A DNA stretch of 8,034 nucleotides from an uncultured Synergistales bacterium (GTDB lineage: Bacteria; Synergistota; Synergistia; Synergistales; Aminobacteriaceae), in the NCBI GenBank assembly GCA_937957815.1, contig CALFXN010000574.1, positions 1 to 8,034 of the forward strand. Direction: 5' to 3'. This document shows, piece by piece, positions 5,208 through 8,034 of the stretch. Made by a program: the position numbers and the translations under genes. The notes under the pieces were generated by a model that was not told the DNA's origin, did no database searches, and saw only the letters and a program-made list of their open reading frames with translations. Every line of letters begins with the position of its first letter. The stretch's first letter is position 1.

Positions 5208-6117
5208 GAGAATCGTCGGAGGCGTCCGGCTTTCGTCGCCGGTTCTGATTTGCTCGGGGGTCTGGCCGTTCGATCCGTGGCTCTGGGATCGGGAGACGCT
5301 TTCCGGCGTCGGCGGCGTCTGTACGAAGGCCGTGACGGCCCGACCGCGTTCGGGCAACGAGGGGATCCGCGTCTGGGAAACGCCATGCGGCGTCCTCAAC
5401 AGCATCGGGTTGCAGAACTGCGGCGTCGATGTCTTTCTCGACCGGTATCTTCCGATGATATCGAAAAGTGGAATACCATTTCTCGTCAATGTCGCCATGG
5501 AGACGGAAGACGAGGTAAAGCATACGCTCGGGCTTCTATCCGACCATCGCGAGGACATCCCGGGCATCGAGCTCAATATCTCGTGTCCGAACGTCGCATG
5601 TGGCGGCATGAGCTGGGGGGTTTCCGCCGACGGCGCGTCGCGTGCGGTCGAAGCCGCCCGCGAGTCCTGGCAGGGTCCTCTCTGGGTCAAGCTGACGCCG
5701 CAGATGCGCGAACCCCGCGACATCGTGAAAGCTGTCGAAGACGCCGGGGCGGATGCACTGGTCGTCGCGAACACATGGCTCGGTATGGCGATCGACGTCG
5801 AGCGGGCAACGCCGGTTTTCCGGAGGGTGTTTGCCGGTCTTTCGGGTCCGGCCATATTTCCGCTCGCGCTCCGATTGGTTTGGGAGATCGCAGGGTATGC
5901 CAGAATCCCGATAATCGGATGCGGCGGCGTTACGACGCCGGATGACGCCATCGCCATGCTTCAGGCGGGCGCCCAGGCAGTCGAGATCGGGGCCGCGATC
6001 TTCCGTTCGATGGATACCCCGGAAACAATCTGTCGCGGCATTGAGGAATATCTCGACTCTCGCGGTCTCGACGACGTCGGTTCGATCGTGGGAATGGCGC
6101 GGCCCGGAGGCCGCTGA
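5185..6117 (+). CDS. pyrD: Dihydroorotate dehydrogenase (class 1B), catalytic subunit
   Basis: A 310-residue FMN-dependent TIM barrel that oxidises dihydroorotate to orotate in the cytoplasm and hands electrons to PyrK. Motifs: SSPVLICSG (17-25), GVCTKAVT (44-51), LNSIGLQN (71-78), LNISCPNV (130-137), VKLTP (168-172), LSGPAI, PIIGCGGV and GAQAVEIGAAIF near the FMN phosphate site. C134 is the active-site base typical of class 1 enzymes and K169 contacts FMN. The start at 5185 is chosen because GGAGG (5171-5175) lies nine bases upstream and homology begins there; the frame stays open back to an ATG at 5137, but those codons lie in pyrK's cysteine-cluster coding region. Pairing with an adjacent pyrK identifies the NAD+-linked 1B type over fumarate-linked 1A. 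The gene overlaps pyrK by 23 bases and precedes pyrF by 15. Confidence 0.95.
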   Translation: MSLGTRIERIVGGVRLSSPVLICSGVWPFDPWLWDRETLSGVGGVCTKAVTARPRSGNEGIRVWETPCGVLNSIGLQNCGVDVFLDRYLPMISKSGIPFLVNVAMETEDEVKHTLGLLSDHREDIPGIELNISCPNVACGGMSWGVSADGASRAVEAARESWQGPLWVKLTPQMREPRDIVKAVEDAGADALVVANTWLGMAIDVERATPVFRRVFAGLSGPAIFPLALRLVWEIAGYARIPIIGCGGVTTPDDAIAMLQAGAQAVEIGAAIFRSMDTPETICRGIEEYLDSRGLDDVGSIVGMARPGGR

Positions 6118-6132
6118 AGAGGAGGAGAACAG

Positions 6133-6852
6133 ATGACGGAACGTGTCCCGCTCATACTCGCTCTCGATGTCGCGACGCCGGATTCGGCACTTGGCGTTCT
6201 GGACGAAATCGGCGACGCGTTGTCCCATATCAAGATCGGACATCAGCTCTACGCGCTCGGCGGTTTGCCCTTCGTCCGTGATGTCATGCGGCGCGGATAT
6301 CGCGTCTTCCTCGATCTCAAGCTGCACGACATCCCCAATACCGTCAGGATGGCCGTCGATGTCCTTGCCGGCGAGGGGCTCTGGGCTCTGACGCTGCACA
6401 GTTCGGGCGGACGTTCGATGATGCGTGCTGCGCGGGACGTCGTGGACGCGAAAGGCGTCGACATGATGCTGCTTGGCGTGACCGTCCTCACGAGTCTCGA
6501 CGAAGGGGAATGGAGCGAGGTTCATCCGGGGTGCCCCATGAGCGACGCGCTCGCGAGGCGCGCCTCGTGCGCAAGAGATGCCGGAATGCACGGGATCGTG
6601 AGCTCGCCGTCGGATCTTCCGGTCGTTCGCGCCGCAGCGGGATACGGAATCGCAACGGTGGTTCCGGGCGTTCGTTTCGAAACGGGAGGCGACGACCAGT
6701 CCCGGACGGGAACGCCGCGCGAGACGATCGCCGCCGGCGCCGATTATCTCGTCGTCGGGCGACCCATCCTCGGGGCGGCGGACAGGAACGAAATGATAGC
6801 GAAGATCGCACAAGACATACGGGAGGGATTTTCATGTCGGAAAAGGATGTAG
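6133..6852 (+). CDS. pyrF: Orotidine 5'-phosphate decarboxylase
   Basis: A 239-residue enzyme that decarboxylates OMP to UMP, the last step of the de novo pathway. LILALDV (7-13), HIKIG (32-36), the catalytic FLDLKLHDIPNTV (59-71) with D61, K63 and D66 plus K34 forming the conserved charged network, PGVR with a downstream DDQSRTGTP, and ADYLVVGRPI at the C-terminus are all diagnostic; GRPI binds the substrate phosphate. Length is standard. GGAGGAG (6121-6127) lies five bases before the ATG. The last 19 bases overlap the start of pyrE, whose ribosome site lies inside pyrF, suggesting coupled translation of the two enzymes that act in succession (PyrE, then PyrF). Confidence 0.96.
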   Translation: MTERVPLILALDVATPDSALGVLDEIGDALSHIKIGHQLYALGGLPFVRDVMRRGYRVFLDLKLHDIPNTVRMAVDVLAGEGLWALTLHSSGGRSMMRAARDVVDAKGVDMMLLGVTVLTSLDEGEWSEVHPGCPMSDALARRASCARDAGMHGIVSSPSDLPVVRAAAGYGIATVVPGVRFETGGDDQSRTGTPRETIAAGADYLVVGRPILGAADRNEMIAKIAQDIREGFSCRKRM

Positions 6853-7424
6853 AGCAAAAGACGCTGGAACTCGTCCGCGAGAGCGGAGCGCTTCTCGAAG
6901 GGCACTTCCTTTTTACCTCGGGGCTTCACAGTCCGTTTTACTTCCAGTGCGCTCTCCTGCTTCGGTATCCGCGGAACGCGGCCTATACGGGCGAGCAGAT
7001 CGCAAGGCGTCTCGAGGCGTTCAAACCCGATATCGTGGTGTCGCCCGCGATGGGCGGCGTCATCATCGGACATGAAGTGGCGCGGTATCTCGACGTCCCC
7101 TTTCTCTTCTGCGAGCGGGAGGACAATCACATGAAGCTGCGGCGTTTCCCGTTCTTCGAGGGCAAGCGTGCCGTCGTCGTCGAGGACGTCATCACGACGG
7201 GCGGCTCCGTTCTCGAGGTCGGCACCCTGCTTCAGGAGAAGGGGGCGGAGTGGCTCGCCACGGCCTGCATCGTCGACAGAAGCGCCGGGAAACGGCTCGT
7301 CCTCAAGGAGCCCCCGATCTCGCTGTGCAAGGTGTCGTTCCCGGTCTTCGATCCGGCGGACTGCCCCCTGTGCCGGCAGGGACTGGCGCTCGTCAAGCCC
7401 GGGAGCAGGCAACTGAAGTATTGA
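6834..7424 (+). CDS. pyrE: Orotate phosphoribosyltransferase
   Basis: A 196-residue type I phosphoribosyltransferase converting orotate and PRPP to OMP. FLFTSGLHSPFYFQ (25-38) is the orotate-side motif, VVSPAMGGVIIG (68-79) follows, CEREDNHMKLRRF (93-105) is the flexible region, and AVVVEDVITTGGSV (113-126) is the PRPP loop with E117-D118. The ERE...LRR loop and the C-terminal C177-P-L-C180 with VKPGSR place it with Thermus-like OPRTs, not the E. coli type. The ATG at 6834 is set by GGGAGGG (6821-6827) six bases upstream; the frame extends further up inside pyrF without homology. It is the last pyr gene in the window and is followed by a hairpin. The C-x-x-C pair could bind a metal or simply be a subfamily mark. 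Confidence 0.95.
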   Translation: MSEKDVEQKTLELVRESGALLEGHFLFTSGLHSPFYFQCALLLRYPRNAAYTGEQIARRLEAFKPDIVVSPAMGGVIIGHEVARYLDVPFLFCEREDNHMKLRRFPFFEGKRAVVVEDVITTGGSVLEVGTLLQEKGAEWLATACIVDRSAGKRLVLKEPPISLCKVSFPVFDPADCPLCRQGLALVKPGSRQLKY

Positions 7425-7425
7425 T

Positions 7426-7449
7426 CTCGTATTCCCGGAGTACGAGTTT
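7426..7449 (+). terminator. Hairpin right after pyrE, possible weak terminator
   Basis: CTCGTATTC (7426-7434) pairs with GAGTACGAG (7438-7446, one G-T wobble) around a 3-nt loop, two bases after the pyrE stop, and is followed by TTT and, a little later, CTTTC. The stem is perfect, but the T-tract is short and interrupted, so it may end only part of the transcripts or protect the 3' end of the pyr message. Confidence 0.45.
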
Positions 7450-7460
7450 CAGCTTTCGAC

Positions 7461-7536
7461 CGCCACGGGCGTTCGCACCGGTCCGTGGCGACCCGCACAC
7501 GTGCGGGATACCCGGTGAAGGGGGTGGCTCCCGGTG
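7461..7536 (+). promoter_or_regulatory. Structured leader upstream of livH
   Basis: Two strong stems: CGCCACGG (7461-7468) with CCGTGGCG (7483-7490), and CCCGCAC (7492-7498) with GTGCGGG (7501-7507). The loop of the first contains CACCGG (7476-7481), which can also pair with CCGGTG at 7512-7517 or with the identical CCGGTG at 7531-7536, the latter covering the livH GTG start. No T-tract follows, so these are not terminators. No promoter is evident. It could be a translational switch or an untranslated RNA element; I do not match it to a known riboswitch class. Confidence 0.4.
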
Positions 7537-7988
7537 GAGCTGCAGCTTGTCTGTAACGCACTGCTTCTCGGAGGAGTCTATGCGCTCATGGGCGCGGGCT
7601 TTTCCCTGCAGTGGGGCATCAGCGGCATCATCAACCTGGCCTACGGGGCCATGGTCATACTCGGCTCGTATCTTTCGATGGTTCTCTTCAACGCGTTCGG
7701 CGTCGATCCGTTTCTCGGCATACCCCTGTCCGGTCTGGTGCTCTTCGTCCTCGGGGCGATGATCTATAGAGGGATCCTGCAACCCCTGAGCCGCGGCGGC
7801 ATGGTGTTCACGCTCATTCTCACCTTCGCCGTCCGGTTGGTTCTCGAGAATTTCATGCTCGTTCTCTGGTCGGCCGACTATCGGACGATCAGGGTTCCCT
7901 ACGGAGGCGTGAGCTTCGATTTCCTCGGTGCCCACATCCCGCTCGTCAGGCTGCTTGCCTTTATCGTCGCCATGGTTACGGTCTTCCT
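7534..7988 (+). CDS. livH: Branched-chain amino acid ABC transporter permease (LivH family), 5' part
   Basis: An open frame beginning GTG at 7534, with AAGGGGG nine bases upstream and an in-frame stop (TGA 7516-7518) bounding the start. It encodes 151 genuine residues, about half of a normal LivH of roughly 290-300. The opening MELQLVCNALLLGGVYALMGAGFSL and the following WGISGIINLAYGAMVILGSY region, with GIINxAxG, are the classic LivH pattern. Hydrophobic segments are near residues 8-24, 35-52, 61-77, 89-112 and 137-151. With LivM, LivG, LivF and a binding protein it would import leucine, isoleucine, valine or related amino acids. The frame appears to run to the window end, but everything after 7988 is sequencing adapter, so the last 15 apparent codons are not real. 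Substrate range and operon partners cannot be seen. The 109-nt gap and hairpins leave it unclear whether it is cotranscribed with pyr. Confidence 0.88.
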
Positions 7989-8034
7989 AGATCGGAAGAG
8001 CACACGTCTGAACTCCAGTCACGTGGCCTTATCT
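7989..8034 (+). other. Illumina TruSeq adapter contamination at the contig end
   Basis: From 7989 the sequence reads AGATCGGAAGAGC, continues through the rest of the standard TruSeq read-1 adapter ending GAACTCCAGTCAC (8010-8022), then GTGGCCTT, which I recall as TruSeq index 20, and ends ATCT, the next bases of that adapter oligonucleotide. This is library-construction sequence, not genome. It confirms that the window's right edge is a contig end and that the livH frame is artificially extended across it. Confidence 0.97.

Noticed and set aside
5536..6813. A 425-codon minus-strand open frame over pyrD and pyrF
   Set aside because: It is a shadow of the two pyr genes, with charged low-complexity composition and no recognisable domain.
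7250..7762. A 170-codon plus-strand open frame overlapping the end of pyrE and the start of livH
   Set aside because: It lies in the wrong frame for both recognised genes and its translation is serine/arginine-rich without a family pattern.
1..8034. CRISPR arrays, insertion sequences, tRNA or rRNA genes
   Set aside because: I saw no regularly spaced repeats, transposase-like frames, terminal inverted repeats flanking a gene, or tRNA-like cloverleaf patterns.

Overview
The window looks like the end of an assembled contig (probably metagenomic) from a GC-rich bacterium, with strong Shine-Dalgarno sites and tightly packed operons. Three things together suggest an amino-acid-fermenting anaerobe, and the phylum Synergistota is my best guess: a TRAP dicarboxylate-type transporter, a PyrR-headed pyrimidine operon, and a LivH-type branched-chain amino-acid permease. 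That placement is inference from gene content and protein style, not a search result.

Layout: (1) Bases 1-1207, minus strand: a TRAP transporter operon, dctP (substrate-binding protein) followed by the start of dctQ (small permease), with a terminator-like hairpin between them that could favour dctP expression. (2) Bases 1208-1492: a divergent intergenic region with a good sigma-70 promoter (perfect TATAAT) facing panB. (3) Bases 1493-2399: panB (ketopantoate hydroxymethyltransferase, pantothenate/CoA synthesis) ending in a clear intrinsic terminator. (4) Bases 2400-3691: a leader with a 9-bp inverted repeat, then a class I PLP aminotransferase. (5) Bases 3691-7424: a pyrimidine operon, pyrR-pyrK-pyrD-pyrF-pyrE, whose genes overlap or nearly touch. 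It supplies the last three steps of UMP synthesis: dihydroorotate oxidation by the NAD-linked PyrD/PyrK type, then PyrE, then PyrF. pyrB, pyrC and carAB are not in the window. (6) Bases 7425-7533: a hairpin-rich leader. (7) Bases 7534-7988: the 5' half of livH. (8) Bases 7989-8034: not biological; an Illumina TruSeq adapter (appears to be index 20) fused to the contig end.

The most interesting region is the control zone ahead of pyrR (3691-3875). A LacI/PurR/CcpA-like palindrome overlaps the -35 element of an extended -10 promoter. Downstream are a long leader hairpin, a 36-codon leader ORF whose stop overlaps the pyrR start, and a strong intrinsic terminator lying inside that leader ORF. This suggests at least two layers of control (operator and attenuation), possibly with translation of the leader ORF as a third. 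I did not find evidence of a wholly new system, mobile elements, CRISPR arrays, or tRNA/rRNA genes.
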